64,000 nt of DNA, taken from positions 60,795 to 124,794 of the forward strand of contig NZ_JACSQW010000003.1 of the NCBI RefSeq assembly GCF_014836425.1, written 5' to 3'. Every line of letters starts with the position of its first letter. Positions within the stretch are counted from its first letter, which is position 1. The position numbers and the translations under genes were made by a program. The notes below the pieces were generated by a model. The model made no database searches. It was not told the DNA's origin and saw only the letters and a list, made by a program, of their open reading frames with translations. Positions 44,509 through 54,102 of this stretch are shown here, in pieces. The DNA comes from Limosilactobacillus avistercoris (lineage in GTDB: Bacteria > Bacillota > Bacilli > Lactobacillales > Lactobacillaceae).

Positions 44509-45986
44509 TAAACTGTTTTTTCTATATGTTTCCTGCTCCTAATCCACATCACAACCACCATAATGAGTGAAATGATAATGAGGACCAGTGCTGTGATCAC
44601 GATATTCCGGTAACCACTATAGAGGATATGGCGCATCTCTGGTAAGAGTGATGCTGGTAAACTACTAGCCGTCTTGGCGTTTGAAAGTTTATTCAGCATC
44701 CCCATCGTAATTCCAGGATGATGCTGAATTCCCTGTAACAGGGCATGATTAAGAATCACCCCATAGATCGCAGACATGAAGGTTTGACTAAGGATCCGCA
44801 TTAGGTAACCCATTGAAGTAGCGATTGGAACATCACGAAGTTCAGCATCAGTTTGAACATTGATCTGTAAAATATTAAAGACTAAACCAACCCCAAATCC
44901 TTCAAAAGCACCGAGAACCATAATTAACCAAAATGGGGTAAATTGACCACCAAGTAACAATCCTAAGAAGGAAATGAAAATTGTAAAGGCCCCTAAGCCA
45001 ACAATCTCATATTTCGACCACCGATCCTGAATAAATGGAACAAGTTCTGAGCCAAGGAAATCAGTAACAGCTCCCGGAATTTGGGTCATCCCACCAAGCA
45101 AGGCAGACAGACCTAAAAGTCCCTGAGCCCACATTGGGATATAAATAACAAAAGCAATAAATGAACCCCAGATAATAATGAATAACATGAAATCAATCAC
45201 TAGTTCATGGTTCGTAAAAAGCCGGTTAGGGACAATAGGGTCGGCTGCTTGTTGATCGACCTTTACCATCCACCATAACAATGCTAACCCGATAATAACC
45301 AGCCCAAGGATAATTGGAAGTGATGCGACCCCAATTAATTGAACAGCGATTAGGATCAACATTAAGCTGCTAACTAACAATGTTGCTCCCAAGTAATCAA
45401 TTGGCTTACCGGCTGCCTGCTTATTAACATTTTGATAGAAGATTGCAATGATTGTGATTGCCACAAGTGCGATCGGGACATTAACATAAAATACCCAGTG
45501 CCAGCTAAGGGCATCAACGATCCACCCACCAAGGAGCGGACCAATGATTGAAGCAGTTCCAAAGCAGGCACTTGATAAACCAAGCACAGTCGCTCGTTTT
45601 TTCAAATTAGTATAGATTTCCGCAAACACAATAAAGGGAATTGTGTTCATTCCTCCAGCACCAATCCCCATTATTGCCCGGGCAATAATAAACCAGGTAA
45701 TATTAGGGGCGAGCCCTTGAAAGATCGCACCAACCGCAAAGAGAGAGGTTGCACTAATATAAGCGACCTTATTCCCCTTGTGTTCCCCAAACTTACTCCA
45801 TAGTGGGGTTGCAACTGCCATCCCGAACAGGAAGATCGCAACTATCCAGCCCATATATTGAAGTGCATGGAGGTCACTTGTAATTGCTGGTAATGCTGTA
45901 TTGACAATTGTTCCGTCCATCCCTGCCATAATATTTGAGAGTAGCAATGCCCCCGTAACAATTGTTCGTCGTTGTTCTAATTTCAA
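44508..45986 (-). CDS. DHA2 family MFS transporter
   Basis: A 492-residue 14-segment drug:proton antiporter. The first segment has MAGMDGTIVNTALPAITSDL (motif D1), then RAIMGIGAGGMNTIPFIVFA and the antiporter motif C as GTASIIGPLLGGWIVD. I accept a TTG start at 45984-45986 because GGGGGAGA lies eight bases upstream; the intervening ATG is closed by a stop after two codons. No regulator is adjacent, and no DUF4811 gene follows, unlike the other DHA2 gene in the window. Substrates are unknown. Confidence 0.88.
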   Translation of the reverse strand: MKLEQRRTIVTGALLLSNIMAGMDGTIVNTALPAITSDLHALQYMGWIVAIFLFGMAVATPLWSKFGEHKGNKVAYISATSLFAVGAIFQGLAPNITWFIIARAIMGIGAGGMNTIPFIVFAEIYTNLKKRATVLGLSSACFGTASIIGPLLGGWIVDALSWHWVFYVNVPIALVAITIIAIFYQNVNKQAAGKPIDYLGATLLVSSLMLILIAVQLIGVASLPIILGLVIIGLALLWWMVKVDQQAADPIVPNRLFTNHELVIDFMLFIIIWGSFIAFVIYIPMWAQGLLGLSALLGGMTQIPGAVTDFLGSELVPFIQDRWSKYEIVGLGAFTIFISFLGLLLGGQFTPFWLIMVLGAFEGFGVGLVFNILQINVQTDAELRDVPIATSMGYLMRILSQTFMSAIYGVILNHALLQGIQHHPGITMGMLNKLSNAKTASSLPASLLPEMRHILYSGYRNIVITALVLIIISLIMVVVMWIRSRKHIEKTV

Positions 45987-46006
45987 ATTTCCATCTCCCC
46001 CTTAAA

Positions 46007-46050
46007 CAAAGATAGCGGGTCAGAAGTTTACGCTTCACCCGCTTTCTTTT
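46007..46050 (-). terminator. Terminator after the uracil-DNA glycosylase gene
   Basis: AAAG-TAGCGGGT and ACCCGCT-CTTT pair with small bulges, with an inner GAAG/CTTC stem and T runs on both sides. Confidence 0.7.
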
Positions 46051-46127
46051 TAATGATTTAACTTCTACACAATAGCTAACCATGTATTATACAAAGGGAT
46101 CGTTTATTTGTAAAACCCAATCATCAG

Positions 46128-46778
46128 CTATTTAACTTTTTTGACAATCTTTCCTAATCGTTGCCAGTCTTCACGAACTGTTGGTTCTAATTTCCGGCTA
46201 TACAAGACAGCTGCTGGATGATACATCGGAACAAGGAGCGAATTGGTTGTTGATAATTCATAACCACTCCCATCCTCCTTCGCGTGCTGAATTGGTTGTT
46301 TTAAAAGCTGACCATGAAGTTGCCCTATATTGGCTTGTGAGCCGAGTAACCGCTGTAACGCAGTGTTACCAAGGGGCACAATTATTTTAGGTTGGACCTG
46401 CTCAAATTCCCAATCAAAGAGGTTGGCAAATGCCAGAACCTCCTTTCTAGTTGGGGTCCGATTGGGCTTCTTCACTACTTGAGCACCAGTCTTCTTATCA
46501 GTGACCTTTTTAATTGAGTAAGGGCGTTGACGGACAACACTAGTGATATAAACACTTTCTCTATTGTAGCCAATCGTCGCTAACATTTTCATCAGTTCTT
46601 TTCCGGATGCACCCGAAAAGGGAATATTGTGAACCTCTTCATGACGACCAGGAGCTTCACCAACTAACATTAAATCTGGCTTTAGTTTCCCCTGACCCGG
46701 TGTAAAACCAGCTAAGTTGCATCCAGCGACTCGTTGGTGAACTTCATCTAAAAGTTCTTGTGGATATTGAATGATCAT
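46128..46778 (-). CDS. Uracil-DNA glycosylase superfamily protein (family 4-like)
   Basis: A 216-residue protein of the UDG fold. Motif 1 is VGEAPGRHEE near residue 40, a NIPFSGASGK loop follows, PLGNTALQRLLG is near 140, and motif 2 is MYHPAAVLYSRK near 195. It would excise uracil from DNA. Family 4 enzymes normally carry a 4Fe-4S cluster on four cysteines, but only one cysteine (Cys20) is present, so no cluster can form. The ATG lacks a strong binding site and is 15 bp after the fused exporter gene, suggesting cotranscription. Confidence 0.85.
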   Translation of the reverse strand: MIIQYPQELLDEVHQRVAGCNLAGFTPGQGKLKPDLMLVGEAPGRHEEVHNIPFSGASGKELMKMLATIGYNRESVYITSVVRQRPYSIKKVTDKKTGAQVVKKPNRTPTRKEVLAFANLFDWEFEQVQPKIIVPLGNTALQRLLGSQANIGQLHGQLLKQPIQHAKEDGSGYELSTTNSLLVPMYHPAAVLYSRKLEPTVREDWQRLGKIVKKVK

Positions 46779-46793
46779 CTAATCACTCCCGTA

Positions 46794-48170
46794 TTAACCA
46801 TTATGGCGCCACTTTGGATCAGTCAAAATTCGAGCAGCAATTAAGCCCATCGGCAAAAATACCACAATTAGGAGGGCTTTAGTAATCCATAATGCTCCAA
46901 CACTGATTGATGTTAACCCCATATTATACATTGCTTGATACATGTACAATCCGGGAACCATAATCACGATCGATGGGACGGTAATGGAAATTTGTGGATA
47001 GTGGATCTTTCGCTTAACAACAAAGGCAAGCAATCCAGCAATTAAGGCACCAATAAATGCGCAAACTCCAGCAGGAATATGACTGTAATCAACTAATTCA
47101 AGTCGGGTTGTGTTCGCCACTGCTCCAATTAAACCAGCAACTGTTGCCATCTTCGGCGTACTGTTAAACATAATTGAGAAGCCAAAGACACCACCAAAAC
47201 TCGTCACAACGCGTAGTAGCATTAGCATTAATGGTGGCAATGGAAGAGCGGTTAATGTGCCTGGACGTAATTTCACGGCCATGGCAACTATCCAGCCTAC
47301 TAATGTCGCAACTACAATAATTGTAACTGCGTAAGCTAAACGTTCAAGGCCCGACCGCATATCCAACTTCGAAATGTCCAGTCCACTTGTAATGAACGGG
47401 AAACCAGGAATAATAAAAAGCATCGCACCAATATATCCAGTTTCGTGACGCGGACTAACATTAAATACCCATTGCATCCCGATAAAGGCAAAGAGGTAAA
47501 AAAGGCAGGCAACAGCTACCCCAACAGATACACAAGCCAATAAGGTAATGTGCCGATCGATTAACTTCCGCCGAACATAGTTTCCAAGTCCTGCACCAAA
47601 AAAGCAACAGGCCATTTCAACGGGACCACCACCGAGCAAAAAAACGAAGCAACTACATGCTAGGGCAGCCGCTAAACCAACTTGAATTGGTGTATAATTT
47701 CCGCGGCTATGGGCAATTGTTTCAAGACGGTTATGAATTTCACCGATCGTCAATTTACTACCACGTTCCCGGAATTCATCAATAAACCGTTCCATTTGTG
47801 ATAGTTTACTGGTATTAACTCCCGTACTTGGCAAAGACAAAGCTTGAGTATAACTATGGTGCGCATCCATACAGGTGTATTCAAGAGAAACTAGACCAAT
47901 ATCTGCTGAACAGGTCATTTTTAGTTCTCGGGCAACAATATTCATTGAATCCCGTACTCGCCAGGCACCTGTTCCGTATGACAACATCATTAACCCAATC
48001 CGACCAACAATTGCTGCTCGCTCCACCAAGTTGGCCTCGCCCGCTGGCGTAAAGTTATCGTTAGTAAAGAAATCCTGCCACGGGATTGCCATATGATGGT
48101 GTGTTGAAATATGTTCCGCGGGTTCGAAGCCCATTATCCCTTCAGTATCTTCTGGGTCACTTTTTTTCAC
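46794..48170 (-). CDS. thrE: Threonine/serine exporter, fused ThrE form
   Basis: A 458-residue protein joining both halves of ThrE. Residues about 50-300 match the DUF1212 part (RIGLMMLSYGTGAWRVRDSM, later LFIIPGFPFITSGLDISKLD), and 310-455 match DUF3815 (LMLLRVVTSFGGVFGFSIMF, VPSIVIMVPGLYMYQAM). About ten membrane segments are seen. The start is a GTG at 48168-48170 after GGAGG. The same window has a split version of the same exporter at 19805-21040. The N-terminal 45 residues before the domain are acidic and His-rich. Confidence 0.87.
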   Translation of the reverse strand: MKKSDPEDTEGIMGFEPAEHISTHHHMAIPWQDFFTNDNFTPAGEANLVERAAIVGRIGLMMLSYGTGAWRVRDSMNIVARELKMTCSADIGLVSLEYTCMDAHHSYTQALSLPSTGVNTSKLSQMERFIDEFRERGSKLTIGEIHNRLETIAHSRGNYTPIQVGLAAALACSCFVFLLGGGPVEMACCFFGAGLGNYVRRKLIDRHITLLACVSVGVAVACLFYLFAFIGMQWVFNVSPRHETGYIGAMLFIIPGFPFITSGLDISKLDMRSGLERLAYAVTIIVVATLVGWIVAMAVKLRPGTLTALPLPPLMLMLLRVVTSFGGVFGFSIMFNSTPKMATVAGLIGAVANTTRLELVDYSHIPAGVCAFIGALIAGLLAFVVKRKIHYPQISITVPSIVIMVPGLYMYQAMYNMGLTSISVGALWITKALLIVVFLPMGLIAARILTDPKWRHNG

Positions 48171-48237
48171 GACTGCTTTCCTCCATCAATTTCATTTGAT
48201 TAAGTTCACATAAATCATTATACCGACCTTGTCAACT

Positions 48238-49125
48238 CTAATTATCAAGGTGAATTTGCTTCATCCGTTTAATAAAATCTTTTTCAGCATCGCTTAGGAC
48301 GTAGCCTTCCCGAATTACAATAGAAATATAAAATTTTTCTGGAATTTGATCTAAGATATCTAGCGCTTTGATTCCCGGTTCATTTATCGCAGCATCCTTA
48401 ACCATTAAACTGATTCCCTTATCCTGCCGAACCAGTTCCTTAATCCAAGAAACGTTTGGCAGGCGGTAAACAACGATTTGGGGCTTAATTTGAGCATAGG
48501 TACAATATGCCTGAAAGGCTGATTGATGAACGTACTGCTGATCATAATTAATAAATTGTTGGTCAGCTAATTCATTAAAATGAACAGCATCCTTTTTTGC
48601 AAGTGGATTCTGGTCACTAACGATTACCCCAAACGGCCGAGTTGTTAGTAATTCTGCAAAAACGTCCTCTTCATTAATCGGAGTCGTTGAACCAAGAATG
48701 GCAATATCAATTTTTCCCTTCCGCAATTGGCTAAGGAGATCGTGAGAGCCAACTGACGTAATCCGAAGTCGTGAAAGTAGATCACCAGAAAATTCTTCAA
48801 CGATTTTCGAAATATACATTTTCCCAATAATTGGTGGTAAACCAAAGCGGATTTGTTTTTGGTTCGCCCGGTCGATTTCTTTCCGGGTTAAATCAATTTT
48901 GTCATTAATTAAGACGGCATTTTCATAGAGAAGTAAGCCACTACGCGTAATCATTTCATCACGGTGGAAACGATTCTTGCGAATTAGTTGGGTATTGAAT
49001 TCTTTTTCCAACCGTTGAATTGCTTGAGTAATGCTTGGTTGGGACACCTTAAATTCTTTAGCAACCCGTGTATAATTTTTATATTTAACTAGTGCAACAA
49101 AATACTGTAAATCGCGGGTATTCAT
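48238..49125 (-). CDS. LysR family transcriptional regulator
   Basis: A 295-residue LysR regulator with the usual N-terminal winged helix (MNTRDLQYFVALVKYKNYTR, then FKVSQPSITQAIQRLEKEF, residues 1-60) and a C-terminal effector domain. It lies directly downstream of the dicarboxylate carrier-fumarate reductase-fumarase genes on the same strand, separated by a terminator. It is a candidate regulator of that module, with a dicarboxylate as possible coinducer; this is inferred from position. AAGGAAGGAAC precedes the ATG. Confidence 0.9.
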   Translation of the reverse strand: MNTRDLQYFVALVKYKNYTRVAKEFKVSQPSITQAIQRLEKEFNTQLIRKNRFHRDEMITRSGLLLYENAVLINDKIDLTRKEIDRANQKQIRFGLPPIIGKMYISKIVEEFSGDLLSRLRITSVGSHDLLSQLRKGKIDIAILGSTTPINEEDVFAELLTTRPFGVIVSDQNPLAKKDAVHFNELADQQFINYDQQYVHQSAFQAYCTYAQIKPQIVVYRLPNVSWIKELVRQDKGISLMVKDAAINEPGIKALDILDQIPEKFYISIVIREGYVLSDAEKDFIKRMKQIHLDN

Positions 49126-49220
49126 CTTTGTTCCTTCCTTTTCTCAATCCATAATCATATCTTACGCCATAATAGAAGAAGACGGCAAGCACAGAATCAT
49201 TGAGGAATGGATTAATGACA

Positions 49221-49254
49221 AAAAAGACTGACGAAAATTTTCGTCAGTCTTTTT
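49221..49254. terminator. Terminator beyond repeat copy C
   Basis: A perfect 34-base palindrome (AAAAAGACTGACGAAAA and its complement) with T runs. On the minus strand it follows the dicarboxylate carrier gene, but 250 bp past its stop codon, beyond the repeat. Confidence 0.85.
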
Positions 49255-49270
49255 ATCTAATATGCAATAA

Positions 49271-49505
49271 AGATGTTCTAGACAGTATGGTCGAAATGTT
49301 AGAGCGAACCAGAAATTGATTCATCAATTTCGTCTGTGAACCCACTCCTTCGCCCTAAGCTTCTACTGCAATACAGTCAAAATGTACTCGAACTTAGCCT
49401 AATCGTTCTAGATAACGTAGCCGAAAAACGTGCTAGAGCTAGCAGTTCTAGGCAACATAGCTGAAATGTGCTCGATTGCTAATCCGTCACGGCTCGCACT
49501 CTCTT
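49271..49505 (-). repeat. Modular structured repeat, copy C (units amplified, hairpin collapsed)
   Basis: Four degenerate 30-bp units (starting near 49276, 49360, 49404 and 49445; consensus GTTCTAGRCAACATAGYCGA then AATGTGCTCG) with other hairpins between them, such as AAATTGAT/ATCAATTT (49313-49330) and TGCTAG/CTAGCA (49431-49444). The cargo hairpin is reduced to 32 bp (49468-49499), still opening with GTGC-TC and closing with TC-GCAC. It ends three bases before the stop codon of the dicarboxylate carrier. Confidence 0.75.
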
Positions 49506-49507
49506 TT

Positions 49508-50929
49508 TTACCACATTCCTAGTACTTTCATCCAAAGGCTTCCGATACCGATCCAAACAACAATGTAGAAGATCCCAAGGACAAAGTTGAGGGACCACCA
49601 CTTAGATTGAGGAACGTAACCTGAACCGAAGAGGACTGGTGCAGGGCCAGAAGCATAGTGGGTAGTTGATGCCATTAAGTTACCAAAGAACCCAAGCATC
49701 AAAGCAGCTAACATTGGTGGTACATTTGCAGAAATTGCAACTGCTAAGAATGCACTGTACATTGCTGTAACGTGGGCAGTTGAACTTGCAAAGAGGTAGT
49801 GTGAGTAGAAGTAAGCAACAATCAAAACGATTAATACAATTACCCAGTTCAAACCATGGAGAGAACTACCAACAGTCTTACTTAACCAAGGAATAAATCC
49901 TAATGCGGTTAATTGACCAGCCATCATAACAAGAACAGAGAACCAAGTTAATGTGTTCCATGCCCCAGTTTCGTGAAGGACATCTTGCCAACTCAAAACA
50001 CCACAAAGAAGTAAGAGACCAAGAGCAATAAATGCAGCTAAAGTAGCATCAATTCCGATAAAGCTTCCGACAATCCAGAGAACCAAGGCAATTACAAAGA
50101 TAACAGCCATTAACTTTTCTGGAAGAGTCATTGGACCCATTTCTGAAAGTTGATCTTCTGCCCATTGCTTAGCATTTGGGGTTTCCTTAATTTCAGGTGG
50201 GTACATCTTGTAAATTAACCAAGGTACAACAATTAAGGAAATAACACCAGGAACTAAGGCGGCTAAGAACCAACCAACCCAGGTAATGTTAACCCCGTTA
50301 CCCTTAGCAAGGGTTTGAACTAGCGGGTTAGCAGCCATCGCAGTCATAAACATTGCGGCAGTAATCATATCACCATGGTATTCCGCAAAGATTAAGAATG
50401 AACCAATCTTACGAGAAGTTCCCTTCTTTGGATCTGAGCCAAATGATTGTGATAGTGATTCAATAATTGGGTATAAAACACCACCAGCACGCGCAGTGTT
50501 ACTTGGGGTTGCTGGTGCCAAGATTAAATCAACACCAATCAATGAGTAAGCTAATCCCAATGTCCGCTTACCAAAGGCCTTAACGAAATTCAAGGCAATT
50601 CGCCGACCAAGACCAGTCTTGATGAATCCCCGAGCAATGAAGAAGGCCATTGCAATCATCCAAATTGAGGCATTCCCAAATCCAACAATTGCCTTTTCCA
50701 TTGGTACGGTCTTTGTTAACACCGTCAAGGCAAATGCAATAATTGATACTCCACCAATTGGTAATGGGCGAGTAATACATGCAATAATTGTTGCCACGAA
50801 TAAGGCAAACATGTGCCAACCGGCAACTGGAACTGCGGCTGGCTTAATTGGGGTCATGAACCATAAGATTAGGCCAATAATAACGGGCCAAATGAACCCC
50901 TTATAATTTACGCTTTCTAATTTTTTCAT
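49508..50929 (-). CDS. DASS family anion:Na+ symporter (citrate/dicarboxylate carrier)
   Basis: A 473-residue carrier of the divalent anion:sodium symporter family (CitT/TtdT/SodiT branch). The two substrate-binding hairpin motifs appear as ATPSNTARAGG near residue 140-150 and SSTAHVTAMYSAF near 387-399, matching the SNT/TAH pattern. About twelve membrane segments are seen. It is the third gene after fumC and frd, so a likely role is uptake of malate or fumarate, possibly by exchange for succinate. CitT-like citrate/succinate antiport is an alternative. Confidence 0.88.
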   Translation of the reverse strand: MKKLESVNYKGFIWPVIIGLILWFMTPIKPAAVPVAGWHMFALFVATIIACITRPLPIGGVSIIAFALTVLTKTVPMEKAIVGFGNASIWMIAMAFFIARGFIKTGLGRRIALNFVKAFGKRTLGLAYSLIGVDLILAPATPSNTARAGGVLYPIIESLSQSFGSDPKKGTSRKIGSFLIFAEYHGDMITAAMFMTAMAANPLVQTLAKGNGVNITWVGWFLAALVPGVISLIVVPWLIYKMYPPEIKETPNAKQWAEDQLSEMGPMTLPEKLMAVIFVIALVLWIVGSFIGIDATLAAFIALGLLLLCGVLSWQDVLHETGAWNTLTWFSVLVMMAGQLTALGFIPWLSKTVGSSLHGLNWVIVLIVLIVAYFYSHYLFASSTAHVTAMYSAFLAVAISANVPPMLAALMLGFFGNLMASTTHYASGPAPVLFGSGYVPQSKWWSLNFVLGIFYIVVWIGIGSLWMKVLGMW

Positions 50930-50998
50930 CTTTCCGTCCCTTATAAATAGTAATAATTGCTTGTGGTGGTTATTTAACCACCGACGATCACTTTGCTT

Positions 50999-52387
50999 TT
51001 ACAAACTCCGTGCGTAAAGTGTAACTTGTTGACCAGCTTGGCGACCGAAGACAATCGTTTCGGCAATTGAGTTACCACCAACACGGTTGTTACCATGGAG
51101 ACCACCTGCAACTTCACCGGCAGCAAAGAGTCCCTTAATGATGTCACCATTTCCGTCAAGTACTTGGGTCTTTGGCGTAATGTGAATTCCACCCATTGTG
51201 TAGTGGATAGCTGGCGCAATGTGGATAGCGAAGAATCCTGGCTTAGTGATTCCCCGATCCATCCCCGTTGTCCGGTTAAATTCAGTATCGTTGTGTTCTT
51301 CAACTGCTTTGTTCCAAGTATTAACAGTTTGTTGAAGGTTGCTTGGATCCACATTGATCTTCTTTGCTAAATCTTCAATAGTGTCACCATGAACAACTAA
51401 TCCCACCTTGTCATAGAATTCAATTGCCTTAGCGCGATCACGAATTCCTTGATCAAAGACTAAGTAAGCACTGTGTTCAGGCAAAGCAGTAATCTCATTG
51501 GAAACGATCTTTCGTGTATTCAATTCGTTAACGAACCGCTTACCTTCACCGTTAACCAAGATTGCACCTTCACCACGAACAGCTTCCCCAATCAAGTAAA
51601 CGTGTGGGTTATCTTGTTGAACAGTTGGGTGAACTTGAACCAGGTTCATTTGCATTAATTCAGCACCAACATTTTCTGCTAACTTCAAACCATCACCGGT
51701 TGCTCCTGGTTGGTTAGTTGTCTTGTAGCTTTCCAAGTCTGGACGGAAGCGTTTAATGTATTCCTTTGATGCACCAAAACCACCAGTAGCTAAGATAACA
51801 GCCTTAGCATTGATAATCTTTGTGATTCCATCAGCGTTAACTTCAACCCCGTTAACACGACCATCTTCAGCTTGACGAAGCTTAATAACCTTGGTCTTAT
51901 TGAAAACAGGAATTTCTTCCTTAGCAACAACATCTAACAAGCTCTTAACCAAGAAACCACCAATTGGCGTCATACTTGCTGGACGGTGTGTCCGCTTTTT
52001 GGACATCCCACCAGTAACGGTAATGTCATCTAACTTGATGCCGTGATCGCTTAACCAATCGATTGCTGGGGCAGTGTGGTAAACAAAGTATCCCAACATA
52101 TCCTTATCATTTAGCCGACCACCATCTTTATAGGTTTCTCGGTAGAAATCAGCAACGTTATCGATCACACCGTGGTGTAATTGAACATTGGTTTCAGCGG
52201 CGTTCATTCCGGAAGATGCCCGGTTAGTGTTCCCACCAAGTTCTTCTTCCTTTTCTAATACAGCAACCTTCATCCCCAATTCATTTGCTTGAATAGCGGC
52301 TGAAAGACCGGTACCACCAGAACCAATAACAACAACGTCATAGTCATTTTCTAACTTACCAACAGATGTCGGTTGAAATTTAGCCAT
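50999..52387 (-). CDS. FAD-dependent fumarate reductase (flavocytochrome c-like flavoprotein subunit)
   Basis: A 462-residue soluble flavoprotein reducing fumarate to succinate. The FAD-binding motif VVVIGSGGTGLSAAIQA is at residues 15-31, the active site region includes LVQVHPTVQ and VRGEGAILVNGEGKRFVNEL (with the catalytic arginine), and the C-terminal FAD loop is MGGIHITPKTQVLDGNGDII. It lacks the FMN-binding and haem domains of longer relatives, so its electron donor is unclear. It is preceded by fumC and followed by the carrier gene on the same strand. GGGGAGAA lies before the ATG. Confidence 0.9.
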   Translation of the reverse strand: MAKFQPTSVGKLENDYDVVVIGSGGTGLSAAIQANELGMKVAVLEKEEELGGNTNRASSGMNAAETNVQLHHGVIDNVADFYRETYKDGGRLNDKDMLGYFVYHTAPAIDWLSDHGIKLDDITVTGGMSKKRTHRPASMTPIGGFLVKSLLDVVAKEEIPVFNKTKVIKLRQAEDGRVNGVEVNADGITKIINAKAVILATGGFGASKEYIKRFRPDLESYKTTNQPGATGDGLKLAENVGAELMQMNLVQVHPTVQQDNPHVYLIGEAVRGEGAILVNGEGKRFVNELNTRKIVSNEITALPEHSAYLVFDQGIRDRAKAIEFYDKVGLVVHGDTIEDLAKKINVDPSNLQQTVNTWNKAVEEHNDTEFNRTTGMDRGITKPGFFAIHIAPAIHYTMGGIHITPKTQVLDGNGDIIKGLFAAGEVAGGLHGNNRVGGNSIAETIVFGRQAGQQVTLYARSL

Positions 52388-52422
52388 TACGCAGTTCTCC
52401 CCTTCAATATTAATTTTTAATC

Positions 52423-53811
52423 TTAGTCTTTACGGTCAATGTTGGTCATCTTTAACATGTCCATCCATTCATCGTATTGTTCTTCTGTTACCTTGCCTGA
52501 CTTCAATGCAGCTTCCTTCAAAGTGCTTCCTGCTTTATCTGCAGCTTGAGCAATTTTAGCACTGTCATGGTAACCAATGTGTGGTGATAATGCAGTAACA
52601 GTCATTAATGAATTATCAACTAATTCTTCCATCCGTTCTTCATTAACGGTCATTCCATGGATCATCTTGTCAGCAAAACCCATGATTGTACCAGCCATCA
52701 AATCTGCTGATTCAAGGAATGCATCAATCAATACAGGCTTGTAAACGTTCATTTCAAAGTTACCTTGTGATGATGCCATCGTTACAACAGTATCATTACC
52801 GAATACCCGTAGAGCAGCCATTGTTACGGCTTCCGCTTGAGTTGGGTTAACCTTACCAGGCATGATTGATGAACCAGGTTCGTTAGCAGGAATGTTTAAT
52901 TCACCGTAACCGGCACGTGGACCAGAACCTAAGAAACGAATATCTTGGGCAATCTTGAACATATCAGCAGCTAAGCTCTTCAATGCACCGTGAACGACAT
53001 CTAGTCCTGAGTGGTTAGCCAAGCCGTAGAACTTGTTTGAATCAGCAGTTAAGTTTAAACCATAAACTTCGCTAAGCTTTTCAGCAATCTTTTCTGGCAT
53101 TCCTTCAGCAGCGTTTAAGCCAGTACCAACAGCGGTACCACCAATTGCCAATTCGTTCAATGTTGGTTCAAGAGTCTTAATGTAATTAAGGTCGTGTTCA
53201 AGAGCAGCAACATATCCTGATAGTTCTTGACCGAAAGTCAATGGAACAGCATCTTGTAAGTGAGTCCGACCAACCTTAACAGTCTTCATGTACTTGTCTT
53301 GCTTTGCCTTTAATTCATCGATTAAGTGTTGAACAGCAGGCTTCAACTTATCAAGTGCTTCCAAGGCAACAACGTTCATTGCTGTTGGGAAAGTATCGTT
53401 TGAACTTTGACCCTTGTTAACATCATCGTTAGGCAAGATTTCAATGTCCGGGTTAATTTGGTGTGCCTTGTGAGCAACAACTTCATTAGTGTTCATGTTG
53501 GTTTGTGTACCAGAACCAGTTTGGTAAACCTTTAATGGGAAGTCTTTACGTAAGTCTTCGTCGCTTAAGGCTAAGAGTTCATCAATTGCTTGAACAATTA
53601 AGTTACCCTTTTCTGCGGAAATTGCCTTAGTTTCCATGTTAGCTTGGGCAGCAGCCTTCTTAATGTTCAATAAAGCACGAATAATGGCTAATGGCATATA
53701 CTGACCAGTTGGAAAGTTATTGCGACTCCGTTCTGTTTGTGGTCCCCATAATGCATCTGCAGGGATTTGAACTGGACCTAAAGTATCTTCTTCAGTACGG
53801 TATTTTGTCAT
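52423..53811 (-). CDS. fumC: Fumarate hydratase, class II
   Basis: A 462-residue fumarase interconverting malate and fumarate. The lyase signature GSSIMPGKVNPTQ is near residue 312-324, the catalytic region QTGSGTQTNMNTNEV near 98-112 and the TAVGTGLNA stretch near 225. It begins MTKYRTEEDTLGPVQIPADA. The start is the ATG at 53809-53811 after GGAGG; the frame extends five codons upstream through that site. It is the first gene of the fumC-frd-carrier run, which would convert malate to succinate and consume reducing equivalents. The upstream spacer of about 200 bp may carry the operon's operator. Confidence 0.95.
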   Translation of the reverse strand: MTKYRTEEDTLGPVQIPADALWGPQTERSRNNFPTGQYMPLAIIRALLNIKKAAAQANMETKAISAEKGNLIVQAIDELLALSDEDLRKDFPLKVYQTGSGTQTNMNTNEVVAHKAHQINPDIEILPNDDVNKGQSSNDTFPTAMNVVALEALDKLKPAVQHLIDELKAKQDKYMKTVKVGRTHLQDAVPLTFGQELSGYVAALEHDLNYIKTLEPTLNELAIGGTAVGTGLNAAEGMPEKIAEKLSEVYGLNLTADSNKFYGLANHSGLDVVHGALKSLAADMFKIAQDIRFLGSGPRAGYGELNIPANEPGSSIMPGKVNPTQAEAVTMAALRVFGNDTVVTMASSQGNFEMNVYKPVLIDAFLESADLMAGTIMGFADKMIHGMTVNEERMEELVDNSLMTVTALSPHIGYHDSAKIAQAADKAGSTLKEAALKSGKVTEEQYDEWMDMLKMTNIDRKD

Positions 53812-54011
53812 TGTAAAAGCCTCCATTTAAAAATAGACTATCTATTTGTGAAAAATTACACATCATTTACATATTTATCCTAACGCGGATCATCATGCAT
53901 AGTCAAACCTTTAAAGTCCTATAAATTTCACTTATAGTAATCGCTTAATCACCTATGGGTATTGGTTTTGTCATTATAAGACGAATTATTTTCACAAACT
54001 AGCTAAACAAA

Positions 54012-54049
54012 AAAATCTAGTTAATTTATTTAAAAATTAACTAGATTTT
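54012..54049 (-). terminator. Terminator after the cyclophilin gene
   Basis: AAAATCTAGTTAATTT and AAATTAACTAGATTTT form a perfect 16-bp stem with a 6-base loop, with seven T on the minus strand. Confidence 0.88.
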
Positions 54050-54102
54050 GTCTACTTTTAAGATTAAAATCACAAACTTATTATACAAAACAAGCCAATT
54101 TA

